Part shown: positions 1 to 11,529 of the stretch, one piece after another | How positions within the stretch are numbered: the stretch's first letter is position 1 | How the letters are laid out: the number at the start of each line of letters is the position of its first letter | Assembly: GCA_965153355.1 (NCBI GenBank) | Contig: OZ231126.1 | Location: 63,054,001 to 63,118,000 of the forward strand | DNA length: 64,000 nucleotides | Direction of reading: 5' to 3' | From: Flaccisagitta enflata | Taxonomy: Eukaryota > Chaetognatha > Sagittoidea > Aphragmophora | Made by a program: the position numbers and the translations under genes | The notes under the pieces: generated by a model | Database searches by the model: none | Told to the model about the DNA's origin: nothing | What the model saw: only the letters and a program-made list of their open reading frames with translations

Positions 1-800
1 ATTGCAAAACTATAAATGATAATGTTTTCACTCTTTTTTATACCATTTCTAAACAAATAAAGCTAGAAATACCAGATTGGAGCCAAATGAAAGTTCTCTT
101 TGAGAGTTTTAAAGTGGTCTAGGATTTTACATAATTATTCTGAAATTCAATATAAAAAAATTGTCACTTAAAACTGCGGCTTTTTTGTTGATTCGCGTAG
201 TAATACAAAAGAGGAGACACGTATCGTTTGCGTCTGGCAGATCGAGTTTATTCATTTTGATTTCATGGGATACCAGAAAAAGTTTAGAAATTACGTCTCG
301 TAGTTCACTATCGGGTTTAACATGATTCCTAACAGTAACAAGGTCATTATGTCAACTTGCTTTCGTCCAAACACGCTTTCAGAGTCATTTTCACTCATCA
401 TTGTGTCGGTTTGGCCTGTCGGTTAGTTGGCCCAGTAAGGATTATGCAATCAATACGAACAAAAGTAGTGAAAGCCAAATTGTCCTCTCTTTGCGTTTGA
501 AAACAATTCTTGCGAGAGGGTTGATGACGGAGCATATGGGGGCTTTACCAAGGGAGGACGGACGGACGGACGGACGGAGCAACAGATAAACCGCGTACGC
601 TACCATTCAATTCATGCATAAGACATTGAGAACTGTCTCATAAGGAGCGACAGTTGACCTGTCCGGAACGATGACCGAAATCTCCTCTTGAGAGGAATAT
701 AAGCTTATTAAATGCATTGCGATTCGAGTAAACATGTCTATGTACTTACCGGCCACAGAACCCGGATACATGTATACTCTTTTGACTTCGCAATTTGAGA
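1..800. other. Unassigned AT-rich sequence
   Basis: I recognise no gene or repeat family here. The only obvious structure is a short GGAC tetranucleotide run near 555-578. Open frames are short and show no domain or splice context. Confidence 0.5.
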
Positions 801-807
801 AAGAGAG

Positions 808-1106
<299 letters not shown>

Positions 1107-1228
1107 AGAAGAAAGCTGAAGGTGACGAGAGAAGGGTTGATGCAATTTGAAGGGTGTGAAAGTTCTTTGTTGGACAACTCAGAGGTTGTTTGCCGCGATT
1201 GGCCGGCGATAGCCGAGGTATTAGGAGA

Positions 1229-1344
1229 GAAAGAGAAGAAGAAGAAGAAGAAGAAGAAGAAGAAGAAGAAGAAGAAGAAGAAGAAGAAGAAGAAGAAGAA
1301 GAAGAAGAAGAAAAAGAAGAAAAAGAAGAAGAAGAAGGAGAAGG

Positions 1345-1377
<33 letters not shown>

Positions 1378-1379
1378 AA

Positions 1380-1410
<31 letters not shown>

Positions 1411-1458
1411 GAAAAAGAAAAAGAAAAAGAAAAAGAAGAAGGAGAAGAAGAGGGAGAA

Positions 1459-1489
<31 letters not shown>

Positions 1490-1586
1490 GAGAAGAAGAA
1501 GGAGAAGAAGAAGAAGAAGAAGAAGAAGAACAAGAAGAAGAAGAAGAAGAGGAAAAAGAAAAAGAAGGAGAAGAGGAGAAAACAAG
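1229..1586. repeat. (GAA)n / (GAAAAA)n microsatellite
   Basis: Purine-only tract of GAA triplets with GAAAAA and GGA variants. It lies just upstream of the R2 foldback copy at 1620. GAA tracts of this kind can form triplex DNA (general knowledge); coding is not supported. Confidence 0.97.
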
Positions 1587-1619
1587 TCATCCAAGGATTG
1601 CACATGGTCATGGTACTGA

Positions 1620-1913
1620 TGCCCTGCTGGCTTGACATAGCCGTGGAGAGCAGGGCAGCGGCCCCAAAGGGCCAATGTCCTGTAGGACACAGGGGTGAAC
1701 CATTATGTACGTCTGGCCTGACAAGGCTGATTTAGGGCCTTGAAGAGCTAATTTTGGGCCTCAGAGGACTGATTTTTGGCCTGAGAGGGCTGATTTTGGG
1801 CTTGAGAGGGCTAACTTGGGGCCTGAGAGGGGCCCGGGGATGGACAGACGTACGTAATGGTTCCCCTGTGTGTACATAGGACATCGGCTCTTTGGGGCTG
1901 CTGCCCAAAAAGG
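1620..1913. mobile_element. R2 foldback element, copy 1
   Basis: The left end carries GCCCTGCT...CAGGGCAGCGGCCCC and a TGTCCTGTAGGACACAGGGG hairpin. The right end carries the inverted counterpart ending in GGGGCTGCTGCCC. Between them are about six copies of a 21 bp unit of the type GGCCTGAGAGGGCTGATTTT. The same ends and core recur at 17.4, 23.8-26.3 and 40.2 kb. No coding capacity is visible. Confidence 0.75.
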
Positions 1914-2170
1914 AAGAAAGTGACAAGAAAGAAAAGAAAAGAAAAGGAAAAGGAAATGGAAAAGGAAAAGGAAAAAGAAAGAAAAAGAAAAAGAAAAGAA
2001 AAAGAAAAAGAAAAAGAAAAGGAAAAGGAAAAGGAAGAAAGTGACAAGAAAAAAAAAGGAAAAGGAAAAGGAAAAGGAAAAAGAAAAGGAAAAGGAAAAG
2101 GAAAAGGAAAAGGAGAATAAATGAAATAAGAAAAAACTAGAAAAAAGGGAAGAAGAAGAGGAAGAAGAGG
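1914..2170. repeat. (GAAAAG)n-type purine tract
   Basis: Irregular GGAAAA/GAAAAG hexamers, with a short internal duplication around AAGTGACAAG at about 1918 and 2039. Confidence 0.9.
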
Positions 2171-2261
2171 AGGAGCCGTGAGAGAGTCGCCACATCGAGA
2201 GACCGGACATCGCAAAAGGAAAAGAGAAAGGAGGAAGGCTCTCATGATTTCGAGCACGGGC

Positions 2262-2450
<189 letters not shown>

Positions 2451-2785
2451 CGAGAGAGTCCAGACAAACGCCGAGATGGGAAATAAGGGGGGGGGATGGG
2501 AAAGTGGAAGATAAGGTGGGACACGAAGGATCTAACCTCAAGCCAAGATCACAGTATCAAAAATGATCTGTAACATCAAAGGTTTTTTGTGGTTGCCTTC
2601 AATAAGCTAAATTATTGCTTTGGCTGTTTAACGTCTAAACGCTTCATTACCAAACTTTTTTACATCATGCTATGTCATGCATTCTCCGTTTTATGTCTAC
2701 GTCTTTGTTCATGTCAACCTCAACATTCATACAAAATCATTTAAAAACAAAAAAAATGGCAACCGGGTAGAACAGAACCTGGAAA
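2451..2785. other. Unassigned spacer
   Basis: AT-rich sequence between the GA tract and the first R1 copy. I see no gene or repeat in it. Confidence 0.45.
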
Positions 2786-2938
2786 AACAGCAAGGCCGGA
2801 TACGCGGCAGGACAGACGCAGACGGTTGGGCAGGGGCCGTAACGTAAAAATCGCTCGCAATTTAAAAATATTTGTAACCTACCGACCTACCGACCGACAC
2901 GGAAAGGTGTAGAGTTCCGTATTCGCGAGTAAAAAGGT
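2786..2938 (-). mobile_element. R1 hairpin-ended element, degraded copy
   Basis: It starts with CAAGGCCGGATACGCGGC, contains GGTTGGGCAGGGGC and a run of CCGACCTACCGACC, and ends with TTCGCGAGTAAAAAGG. These are the reverse complements of the R1 right end, body and left end. The terminal arms are more decayed than in the 12.7 or 20.4 kb copies. Confidence 0.65.
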
Positions 2939-3027
2939 TAAATTCATCAACAAACAAACCAACTGGATTGGTCAAATATCGTGAAAAAAATCCTCTGTGA
3001 AACGGGAACATTACCATTACGCTCTTT

Positions 3028-3287
3028 GGGGGCGTTTCTAGTCAAAGACGATCGCGTTTTGAAAGGGCCACTCGGTCGCTCGCTATGTTCGTTTGCTCGC
3101 ACCGCTCACTCCGCTCACTCGTTCCGCAGCGCTCCGCTTTGCTACGCTCGCTCATTCCGTTCACGGGCTCGCTCACTCACTTCGCTCACTCCCTCGTAGG
3201 ACGGTTGAAATTCTTGAATATGTGTTCACACTGTTATCGCGTTTCCTAGGAACAAACGCGTTTTTGGCGCTCACTAGAAACACGCCC
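3028..3287 (+). mobile_element. R3 GC-rich MITE, copy 1
   Basis: Begins GGGCGTTTCTAGTCA and ends with the imperfect inverse (CACTAGAAACACGCCC). The interior is a palindromic run of CGCTCACTC-type words followed by a conserved block with TTGAATATGTGTTCAC. Copies lie at 31646, 52398 and 57451. The open frame across it is translated repeat, not a gene. Confidence 0.85.
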
Positions 3288-3908
3288 TATGTCTCGAAAC
3301 CCATTTCAAAGATAGACATCAGAAATGGGAATTGACGTGACTGTTCAAACACCTCATCCCACTTAATCTAATTTACATTATATCATACCGGATCACCAAG
3401 CTTCTAGTTGGCGCCAATCGAGAAAAAAAAGGGGGGGAAGGGTAGACGCAAGTAGGGAGCATTGATGTACCTATATGGGGAGGGCCTCATGTGAAATGAA
3501 ATTGTTAGTCCTTTATTGTGGGATGATGGTGGCAGGGCCAGTGGGGGCCAATGATATTGGCGCATGGTCCTAATGCGACGATCGTGTGTCCCTGTCGTGA
3601 AGCCCATGGAATCTTCGTTACCCCTTTTACGTAACACATTTAAATCTACAATGTTTGCCGCTGAAAGCCATGATCAAACACAGCTGACAAGCAGTTATGC
3701 TCTGCTCTGAGCCATAATGACAAGACAGGTGCGTTAAGACGTATAAGAGTGAATCGGAGCGCGTGTGTATCGAGTATGGACGTACAGACTAACTTGACAT
3801 CTAAGAAAGGGTCGAACCTAAGCAGGTTAAACACGAGGAAAGGGAAAGGAAAAAAAAACAAAAAAGGTTAGATTGGATGAAGCGATGTAGAAACTAAGAG
3901 AAAGGGAA
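3288..3908. other. Unassigned intergenic sequence
   Basis: No recognisable gene. Two short minus-strand open frames (3404-3637, 3646-3861) show no domain or splice sites I can support. Confidence 0.4.
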
Positions 3909-3909
3909 G

Positions 3910-4885
<976 letters not shown>

Positions 4886-5048
4886 GAAAAACAAGGCCGG
4901 ATACACGGCCAATACCAGTCGCGGACGGGTGGGCAGGGGCGGAAATGCGCGTTTTCACACTTTCAAACTCGATCACCACGGACCAACCAACGGACCAACG
5001 GACGGACGGACAAAGCCTCTTATAGAGTCGCTTGTCCGCGACTAAAAA
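4886..5048 (-). mobile_element. R1 hairpin-ended element
   Basis: Full-length copy on the minus strand. The plus strand shows ACAAGGCCGGATACACGGCC, then AGTCGCGGACGGGTGGGCAG, GACC/GGAC tandem words, and finally GTCCGCGACTAAAAAG. The two terminal arms are exact inverted complements (AGTCGCGGAC with GTCCGCGACT). Confidence 0.85.
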
Positions 5049-5160
5049 GAAAAAAAGAAAAGAAAGAGAAAAAAGGAAAGAAGAAGCCAAAAAAAAAAGC
5101 GGAGAAGAAAGAAGCACAGAGAAGGAGAATAAAAAGAAAAGAAAAGAAAAGAAAAGCGAA

Positions 5161-5310
5161 TTTTGTTATTAACGATGCCGCAACGTTCAAAGTCATCAAC
5201 ATCCCATTTCTCAAGAACGACGAAGATGATGATGATGATGATGACGATGATGATGATCAAAATGTTCATGATGATACTGATGATGCCGATCAAGATGAGC
5301 GCGTGTGTAA
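5161..5310 (+). CDS. Possible coding segment, acidic protein (weak)
   Basis: A plus-strand frame reads about 16 ordinary residues (AANFVINDAATFKVINIPFL), then a run of aspartates from a GATGATGAC tract, then an acidic tail with Asp-Ala-Asp-Gln-Asp-Glu. The part before the Asp run has varied, protein-like composition. A GTAAG-like donor (GTGTGTAAGCC) follows near 5303. I see no convincing splice acceptor upstream, only an A-rich tract that follows an R1 element. It could be a chance frame through a GAT microsatellite. I do not recognise a family. Confidence 0.18.
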
Positions 5311-5399
5311 GCCGTGTATGGCTTTCTTTCCTCCCCGCTGTTCTCGTTGGCGCCGCCCTCTTTTGTATTGACAAATAATGATTTGGCGCCTTTTGTTTG

Positions 5400-5720
5400 A
5401 GTATCATTTGTTGGAGAACCGGCGAGCGGACGCGCATTTTTGAAGATGAAGAGGATCGTCTCTCTGATGTTGTCTTTCTCTCTGTATGGACGATATTGTT
5501 GTTGTTTGCATTGTATCCGGACCCCCGCCGGCGAATCCATGATGATAGAGCGAGCGCGCTCCACCAGTATTATACGCGCGCAAATAAAGGCGGTCACCGC
5601 TCGCCCCGCGTACCAATGTTTACAAGGTTGTTTACATGCCAAGATGGAAGCAATACACAACGTCCAGCCCCCTTTACACGCCGCCGGTCGCGCCCACACA
5701 CACGCGGCAAATTTGAATGC
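5400..5720. promoter_or_regulatory. CpG-rich patch with paired forkhead-type motifs (candidate)
   Basis: The segment is much richer in CG than its surroundings (GGCGAGCGGACGCGC, CCGCCGGCGAATCC, TATACGCGCGC). It carries two direct TGTTTAC words, at 5617-5623 and 5629-5635, spaced 12 bp apart; TGTTTAC is the core bound by forkhead proteins. A TATTATACG word sits at about 5568. No adjacent gene is proven, so a regulatory role is inference. Confidence 0.22.
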
Positions 5721-5857
5721 GCTATGCATCTCTCTCTTTCTCTCTCTCTCATGACGGTTCGTGATTAATGAGCCTGACCCTCTCTTAAGTTTTATTTTCT
5801 TCTCTTATTTTTTCGTTCCTCCTTTGGTCTTTCTTTCTTTCTACTTAAAGAATATCA

Positions 5858-5897
5858 ATCTATCTATCTATCTGTCTATCCATCCATCCATCCATCC

Positions 5898-5940
<43 letters not shown>

Positions 5941-6005
5941 CATCCATCCATCCATCCATCCATCCATCCATCCATCCATCCATCCATCCATCCATCCATC
6001 TATCT
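5858..6005. repeat. (TATC)n / (CATC)n tetranucleotide repeat
   Basis: Alternating blocks of TATC and CATC, with clean switches at about 5880, 5900 and 5940. Confidence 0.96.
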
Positions 6006-6269
6006 ACAGTAGAGCACCTCAACCTAAGCGTGCCCATCTACGGGGCATATATTTTGGATTCGCAAAACAGATTGTTTAGGCAATGTTACCTTGCATTGGG
6101 AATAAGATAGATTCATTACATTATGATTTAAACCGCACCCATTCGTTCAAAGTGTTGACATGCGTTCTGGAAAAATTCAACTGTATTTGTTTTTTATAAT
6201 CTCTCCATCAATCCATTCTTACTTCACTCACTTTGATTTGAGCTACTGTTTCTTCTTTCATTCTCTTTT

Positions 6270-6297
6270 GCCTTCTTCCTTCATCTCTTTCTTTCTG

Positions 6298-6329
<32 letters not shown>

Positions 6330-6438
6330 TTCTTCTTCTTCTTCTACCCTTTCTTCTCTTCTTCATTTCTTCTTCTCTTCTTTCGTTTCTTCTTCTTCTT
6401 CTTCTTCTTCTTATTGCCTCCTCTGTCCTCTCTCCGTC

Positions 6439-6471
<33 letters not shown>

Positions 6472-6490
6472 CTCTCTTCTTCTCTCTATC
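6270..6490. repeat. Pyrimidine tract (TTTC, TTC, CT)
   Basis: Successive TTTC, TTC and CT microsatellite blocks, all pyrimidine on the plus strand. Confidence 0.9.
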
Positions 6491-6765
6491 TTCCCCCACT
6501 GCACTGACTCGCGTGGTCTTCATGATGTGATGAATGCGGTTGACCTTTTTCTCGACGGTCTTGCATCATAATGAGACATCAAAGAGAAAAAAATTTCAGG
6601 TCATTTGTGGTAAATGGAGGAAAAGGAAAAGACTTTCTTTTTTTCTCTGCCTTTCAGATTCAACGAAAATCGGGAGTCGACGGAAAAAAGAGCCTTCGGC
6701 CTCTATACAAATCAAAGGCGAACTCGACAAGACGTGATTGTGGGCTAATTCTTGCGTGTGAAAAA

Positions 6766-6825
<60 letters not shown>

Positions 6826-6841
6826 ATGAAATACAGATAAA

Positions 6842-6925
<84 letters not shown>

Positions 6926-7064
6926 GAGAAAGAAAAAGAGAAAGAAAGAAAGAAAGAAAGAAAGAAGAAAGAAAGAATCTAAGATGAATTGAAAGAAAGA
7001 AAAAAAGAAAGAAAGAGGGAAAGAAAGAAAGAAAGAATCTAAGATGAATTGAACGAGAGAAAGC

Positions 7065-7104
<40 letters not shown>

Positions 7105-7109
7105 AAAAA

Positions 7110-7201
<92 letters not shown>

Positions 7202-7218
7202 AAAAAAGAAAGAAAAAT

Positions 7219-7313
<95 letters not shown>

Positions 7314-7316
7314 AAA

Positions 7317-7372
<56 letters not shown>

Positions 7373-7373
7373 C

Positions 7374-7412
<39 letters not shown>

Positions 7413-7481
7413 ATCTCTTAAGATGAATTGAAAGAAAGGGGGGGAAGAAAAGAAAAGAGAAAGAAAGAAAGAAAGAAAGAG

Positions 7482-7548
<67 letters not shown>

Positions 7549-7592
7549 AGAAAGAAAGAAAGAATCTAAGTAAATTGAAAGAGAGAAAGAAA

Positions 7593-7629
<37 letters not shown>

Positions 7630-7654
7630 AATAAAGAAAGAAAGAAAGAACGAG

Positions 7655-7697
<43 letters not shown>

Positions 7698-7700
7698 AAT
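6766..7700. repeat. (GAAA)n array interleaved with a short non-simple word
   Basis: About 930 bp of GAAA tetranucleotide. A short word (AATCTAAGATGAATTGAA and variants) recurs near 6976, 7036, 7412 and 7562, so this is a higher-order tandem repeat whose spacers are expanded GAAA tracts. Open frames on both strands are simple-repeat translations. Confidence 0.95.
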
Positions 7701-8062
7701 GGAAAAAAAAAATTGAAACCGAAAAACACAGATAAAATGAGAAATATATAGACATGCAGAGGCATACAGAAAGACAGAGACGCTCCTACCACTGTATAGT
7801 GTATACTGTATGTACAGCCTAAATCTTCGCATTTTGAAGTGGATGAATCAGAATCAGAATCCAGGCAAATGCAAAAAAAGTCAAATTGGGAAGGCAAGTC
7901 ACAGCATGAAATGGGTTATCTCAATTGTTACCTTCTCATAAAAAATGCACCCTCCCATGATGGAACACGGCCGAATACACGACTGATACAATAAACAGTT
8001 ACTAGCGGATGGGCAGGGGCAGTAATGCTCAGATATCACGGCTGTTTTCACGTCACACACTT
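7701..8062. other. Spacer with R1 fragment
   Basis: Mostly unassigned. From about 7966 to 8035 a degraded R1 right end is visible (ACACGGCCGAATACACGAC, then GCGGATGGGCAGGGGCAG). No AATAAA is visible on the minus strand just downstream of the stop codon at 8063. Confidence 0.4.
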
Positions 8063-8365
8063 TTACAACTCATGCTTCCGATTAGAAATGACTCTTTCCC
8101 ACATTCTGATGTTTCTAACATGCGTCCAACCATGAGCATTGTGCGTGTTCAAGATTCTAAGACCCAGGCATCGAAACTTTCCTTCCTTTTCCTGAGCGAC
8201 ATTGCAGTATTTGACTTGGTATTCGTCCCTCCAGTATTTGTCAGAGAGGTCTTCGCACAAAATGGTCCAAACGGCGGAGTCGTCGCAAACTAACTCGTTC
8301 GAGCCGACGAATTGGTACGAAGATGGGGCCTTTGTCCTGTCCTTCTGAGCAGGTTGAAAGGACAC
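8063..8365 (-). CDS. Probable terminal exon, extracellular cysteine-containing domain protein
   Basis: The minus strand shows a strong splice acceptor (a T-rich tract ending in TTCTTCAG) directly before an open frame of 100 codons that ends in TAA. The translation has varied composition, with about 48% of residues hydrophobic or aromatic. Four cysteines sit in the contexts LVCDD, ILCED, KYCNV and FRCLG, and it ends with LGLRIL followed by WTHVRNIRMWERV. Tryptophans plus paired cysteines suggest a secreted or ectodomain beta-sandwich; the closing hydrophobic/NIRMW pattern resembles galactose-binding-like domains, but I cannot assign a family with certainty. The last residues are RKHEL, which is not a canonical KDEL signal. 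Upstream exons should lie at higher coordinates on the minus strand; only one weak candidate (9480-9580) is visible and its phase does not match. It may be the last exon of a gene or a remnant. Confidence 0.6.
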   Translation of the reverse strand: MSFQPAQKDRTKAPSSYQFVGSNELVCDDSAVWTILCEDLSDKYWRDEYQVKYCNVAQEKEGKFRCLGLRILNTHNAHGWTHVRNIRMWERVISNRKHEL

Positions 8366-8477
8366 CTGAAGAAAAAAACAACTTTAAGTTATGAGAATCA
8401 TCTGCATAGTCATGTTTTGAATTCACTCGGCTTTCTCCAGGCATACGTTTTTATGTCCAGCTGTAATGTTTGTAGAT

Positions 8478-8765
8478 TGTTTGGAAAAAAGTCGAAGAAT
8501 ACCTTCGGCTTTTTGAGACCTACGGCAGAAATCAATTTTCCCTTTTTCTCATGAGTGGTTTGAGGAAGTTGGTCAATTTTGGGGGCCGAATGAGACTACG
8601 CATGAGACTAATAGCTAAGAAAGAGCTAAATCTCCTCTTCCAGATGACGCCAAGCAGAATTCTGCGCAATTTATAGTTTCAGAGCTATGATTTTCTGAAT
8701 CTTTTTTTATTTCTTTGCTTTTTTTGCATTTTTCCGAAAAATGAGGAATGAAGTTATTGAAGTCT
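8478..8765 (+). repeat. R4 dispersed repeat, copy 1
   Basis: This segment is the diverged reverse complement of 39178-39470. Shared blocks include TTTTGAGACCT, TGACGCCAAGCAGAATTCTG, and a T-rich end with TTTTTCC. It starts about 110 bp upstream (genomically right) of the exon at 8063-8365, in its presumed intron. Confidence 0.75.
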
Positions 8766-8825
8766 ATTTGAACTTAACTTATCCCAGATGATGATTGTGC
8801 ATGCTGGCAGCAAAGTCTCTCACTC

Positions 8826-9019
8826 TTTTAGTCGTGGAATCTATAAGAGGCTCTGTCCATCTGTCCATCAGTCCATGCGTTGGTCTGTAGGTCCATAAGT
8901 CTATCTATGGTGATCAAGTTGAAAAGTGGAAAAACAAGCGTTCTCTCTCTGTCTCTCTCTCTCTCTGTCACATTCTCTGTCCGTCTGTCCATCTGTGCGT
9001 CTGTCTGTCTGTCCATCCT

Positions 9020-9066
<47 letters not shown>

Positions 9067-9088
9067 CTCTCTCTCTCTCTCTCAACTC
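8826..9088. repeat. R1 left-half fragment running into CT/CTGT repeat
   Basis: 8826-8945 matches the R1 left end and body (TTAGTCGTGGAATCTATAAG, GTCCATCTGTCC words, GGTGATCAAGTTGAAAAGTG). It continues into CT and CTGT microsatellite to 9088 in place of the R1 right half. Confidence 0.7.
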
Positions 9089-9479
9089 AGCATTTACGAT
9101 GATCTTTAAAAAATCATAGCGCAAAAAATAATTGTTGTAGACCATCGGTGCCAAATGAAAGAGAATTATCAAATTTACTTACCCTATCAGTTTTATCTAA
9201 AGGCTCAATCAGCCCTAGGAGATGCTCAACTTCCTGATAAGAAAATGAAAACCATGTTTCTCTGGAAAATGTCAAAAAGTCGAAGACTGACTTCGACTTT
9301 TTTCCCGATTAAAATAAATGCGATAAACGTAAAATAAGTTTCAAATCCACTTATTCCCGTATTGACGTGAAAGTGGTTTAAGCCTTTGAAGCTTTAGCTG
9401 CCGGACGATGGTAGATTGCTTTTATAGTCTGCAGTGCTTACAGAATCTGTTAGCCAACCTAACAATGATGGAAAAGAAT
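9089..9479. other. Unassigned spacer
   Basis: Contains a hairpin AAAAAGTCGAAG...CTTCGACTTTTT at about 9271-9302, which resembles the end of the R4 repeat (8478). No coding signal. Confidence 0.4.
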
Positions 9480-9580
9480 TTAACTTACAGTTCTCAGTCG
9501 TGCTTCGTTCATAGAAAGGCCCGTTATGCAGATGTGGCCGTATTATCAAAGTGTCGTCACGCCACGGGGAGGCTTTCATA
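9480..9580 (-). CDS. Possible internal exon (weak)
   Basis: On the minus strand a frame reads ASPWRDDTLIIRPHLHNGPF followed by YERSTTEN. It is followed immediately by a consensus donor (ACT then GTAAGT) near 9487. The composition is protein-like. No clear acceptor is visible at the 5' side, and the donor phase (1) does not match the phase-0 start of the exon at 8365, so at least one further exon would be needed. I do not recognise the domain. Confidence 0.22.
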
Positions 9581-9721
9581 GGTCAAGAAAAGTTTTCAGT
9601 CATAATGGCGAGTGGTTTGGGCCTTAGGAAGGTTTACTTCATCACTTCATACCAAAACGAAAAATTTTTTGCTTCAAATTTTTTTAAAAATGCCGTAAAA
9701 TGCCATAAAAAGCGTGTCTGT

Positions 9722-9826
<105 letters not shown>

Positions 9827-9892
9827 TTAGCATAATTGGGCATCTGATTTTCAGAGAGGCCATGCGATCTACCACATTGGGCACTTTCGCCC

Positions 9893-9950
9893 CGCCGGCC
9901 TAGCCAACTTCGCGCGACTGACCTACATCATGCATCCGGCCTTGTTTTCT
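9893..9950 (+). repeat. R1 right-end fragment
   Basis: CCGGCCTAGCC, then GCGCGACTGACC and ATGCATCCGGCCTTGTTTTC match the R1 right terminus; no left end is present. Confidence 0.5.
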
Positions 9951-9997
9951 TGGCATCGAATCCCCGCATTCTTCATTGCTTCTTTTTTTTTCTTCAG

Positions 9998-10084
9998 GTA
10001 CGACGGTTTTGGCGTCACCAAACACTCAAACTGCCATCTACAGCCTTGTCTCACACCCTAACGATATTCACGGTGGATGCACCG
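9998..10084 (+). CDS. Internal exon of an unrecognised protein (exon A)
   Basis: A long polypyrimidine tract ending in TTCTTCAG precedes the exon and a GTGAGC donor follows. The 87 bp exon carries 2 + 84 + 1 bases, that is phase 2 in and phase 1 out. The frame reads TTVLASPNTQTAIYSLVSHP followed by NDIHGGCT, with no stop. Its phase-1 exit joins exon B (11227-11445) to give an in-frame aspartate at the junction, which supports both as parts of one gene. The intervening intron (about 1.14 kb) holds GA and CAA microsatellites and an R1 element. The protein family is not recognised. Earlier exons must lie upstream but are not visible among the repeats. Confidence 0.55.
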
Positions 10085-10127
10085 GTGAGCACCTGAGAGA
10101 GTGAGACAGCCAGATGGAAACATGGGA

Positions 10128-10131
<4 letters not shown>

Positions 10132-10218
<87 letters not shown>

Positions 10219-10274
10219 AACGACAACAAGAACAAAAACAAAAACAACAAAAACAACAACAAAAACAACAACAA

Positions 10275-10352
<78 letters not shown>

Positions 10353-10417
10353 AAACAACAACAACAACAACAACAACAAAGCGAATGGCGCAGGGGAAAA
10401 AAGGCAAAAGGATACAC

Positions 10418-10497
<80 letters not shown>
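10132..10497. repeat. (GA)n-(CAA)n-(GA)n compound microsatellite in intron
   Basis: 86 bp of GA, then about 160 bp of CAA with CAAAAA variants, then a 40 bp non-repeat bridge and another 75 bp of GA. It lies between exons A and B. The plus strand is free of T through most of the tract. Confidence 0.95.
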
Positions 10498-10695
10498 TGG
10501 TGGGGGGGTGAAGAGAGAATGAGTGGGACGTTTTTTGCTTGCTTGAGGGGTGAAGAAAGAGGAGAGACTGAAAAGGACTGAAACAAGGAAATGTTCGCAA
10601 GAACGAGACTGAGAGAAAACGGCAAAGAAATGTCAAGAGCCAAGAAGGGTTGCAATATTTCCCAATTTTCACCGATTTTACGACGTCTCGTTTTG

Positions 10696-10909
10696 GCTTT
10701 TTAGTCGCACGCAAGCGACTCTCCAAGTTGCCTCATGGTCCATCGGGCCGTTGGTTCGTTGCTCCGGTGGTCCGTGGCGTTGTTTCGTCAGACTGTCAGT
10801 CTGTTGGTCCATCATTCTGCCAGTCAGTTGGTCAGACGGTCCTGAGGTCCATTTTTCACAAATGCTGAATACAGCCGGATTTTGCAATGCTGTGTATCTG
10901 GCCTTGTTT
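10696..10909 (+). mobile_element. R1 hairpin-ended element (diverged)
   Basis: Starts CTTTTTAGTCGCACGCAAGC, has repeated GGTCCATCGG / TTGGTCAGACGG words, and ends TGTGTATCTGGCCTTGTTT. The right arm (TTTGCAATGC) is strongly decayed. It lies within the putative intron between exons A and B. Confidence 0.7.
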
Positions 10910-11002
10910 GGCTGCCTGTCTGGTTGCCCTCCCTTTCCATGACTCAGATAGTCTGTCAGTCTGATTTTTGCAGGCATTCAAATGTCTTTTACAAAGGAAT
11001 TT

Positions 11003-11004
11003 TC

Positions 11005-11042
<38 letters not shown>
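11003..11042. repeat. (CTGT)n microsatellite
   Basis: Ten perfect CTGT units. Confidence 0.95.
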
Positions 11043-11044
<2 letters not shown>

Positions 11045-11226
11045 GTATCTCAATCGCGTAGCCTCTTACAATTTTTGAATGGTCATATTGACTTTGTTTT
11101 CTCGTCATTCAAAACCTGAATCAATTGAGATTGTCAATGTTGCCATTTACAACAAAAGTTAAAACCTCGCTTTGCCATGCAACATATGTATTTTCCAATA
11201 TTGCTTCCATTATATCTGTTTTGCAG

Positions 11227-11445
11227 ACGGTCAGCCCCCGCCACCGCTGCCACCTCTGCTTAGCGGCGAATTGTCATCCGCAGAAATCAAGACTCAGCAA
11301 CTGCAGCAACAGCAGCAGCAACAGCAGCCGACGACGACGACGAGTTCGACGACGCCGACGCTGCAGCAGCAGCAAGTGGCCGCTTGGTACGAAGGTTTCC
11401 GCCGAATGGCCAACGCCCTCTACATCAAGGATACTCGACGCGACG
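11227..11445 (+). CDS. Internal exon, Pro/Gln-rich region plus conserved-looking segment (exon B)
   Basis: Acceptor TTTTGCAG precedes and donor GTGAGG follows; 219 bp, phase 1 in and phase 1 out. Order of the translation after the junction: a proline stretch (DGQPPPPLPPLLSGELSS), a short AEIKTQQ segment, a glutamine run, a Thr/Ser run (PTTTTSSTTPT), a second short Gln run, then VAAWYEGFRRMANALYIKD and TRRD. GC content and CAG/CAA, ACG/ACT codon mixing differ from the pure microsatellites nearby, which favours true coding sequence. Pro/Gln/Thr-rich linkers of this sort are common in transcriptional regulators and adaptors, but I do not recognise the protein. The frame also stays open past the donor to 11528, so a terminal unspliced form is an alternative. 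Confidence 0.65.
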
Positions 11446-11529
11446 GTGAGGACGGAAATCGTTTGTCAGAGCTGGGATCTGACTTGGTTTTTGAGGTTTT
11501 GATTGGATTTGTCATACACACCTCTTAAA

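Noticed and set aside
2981-3335. Arg/Ser/His-rich frames across R3, repeated at 31.7, 52.4 and 57.5 kb
   Set aside because: The same peptide appears wherever the MITE occurs, with frame breaks between copies; it is translated repeat.
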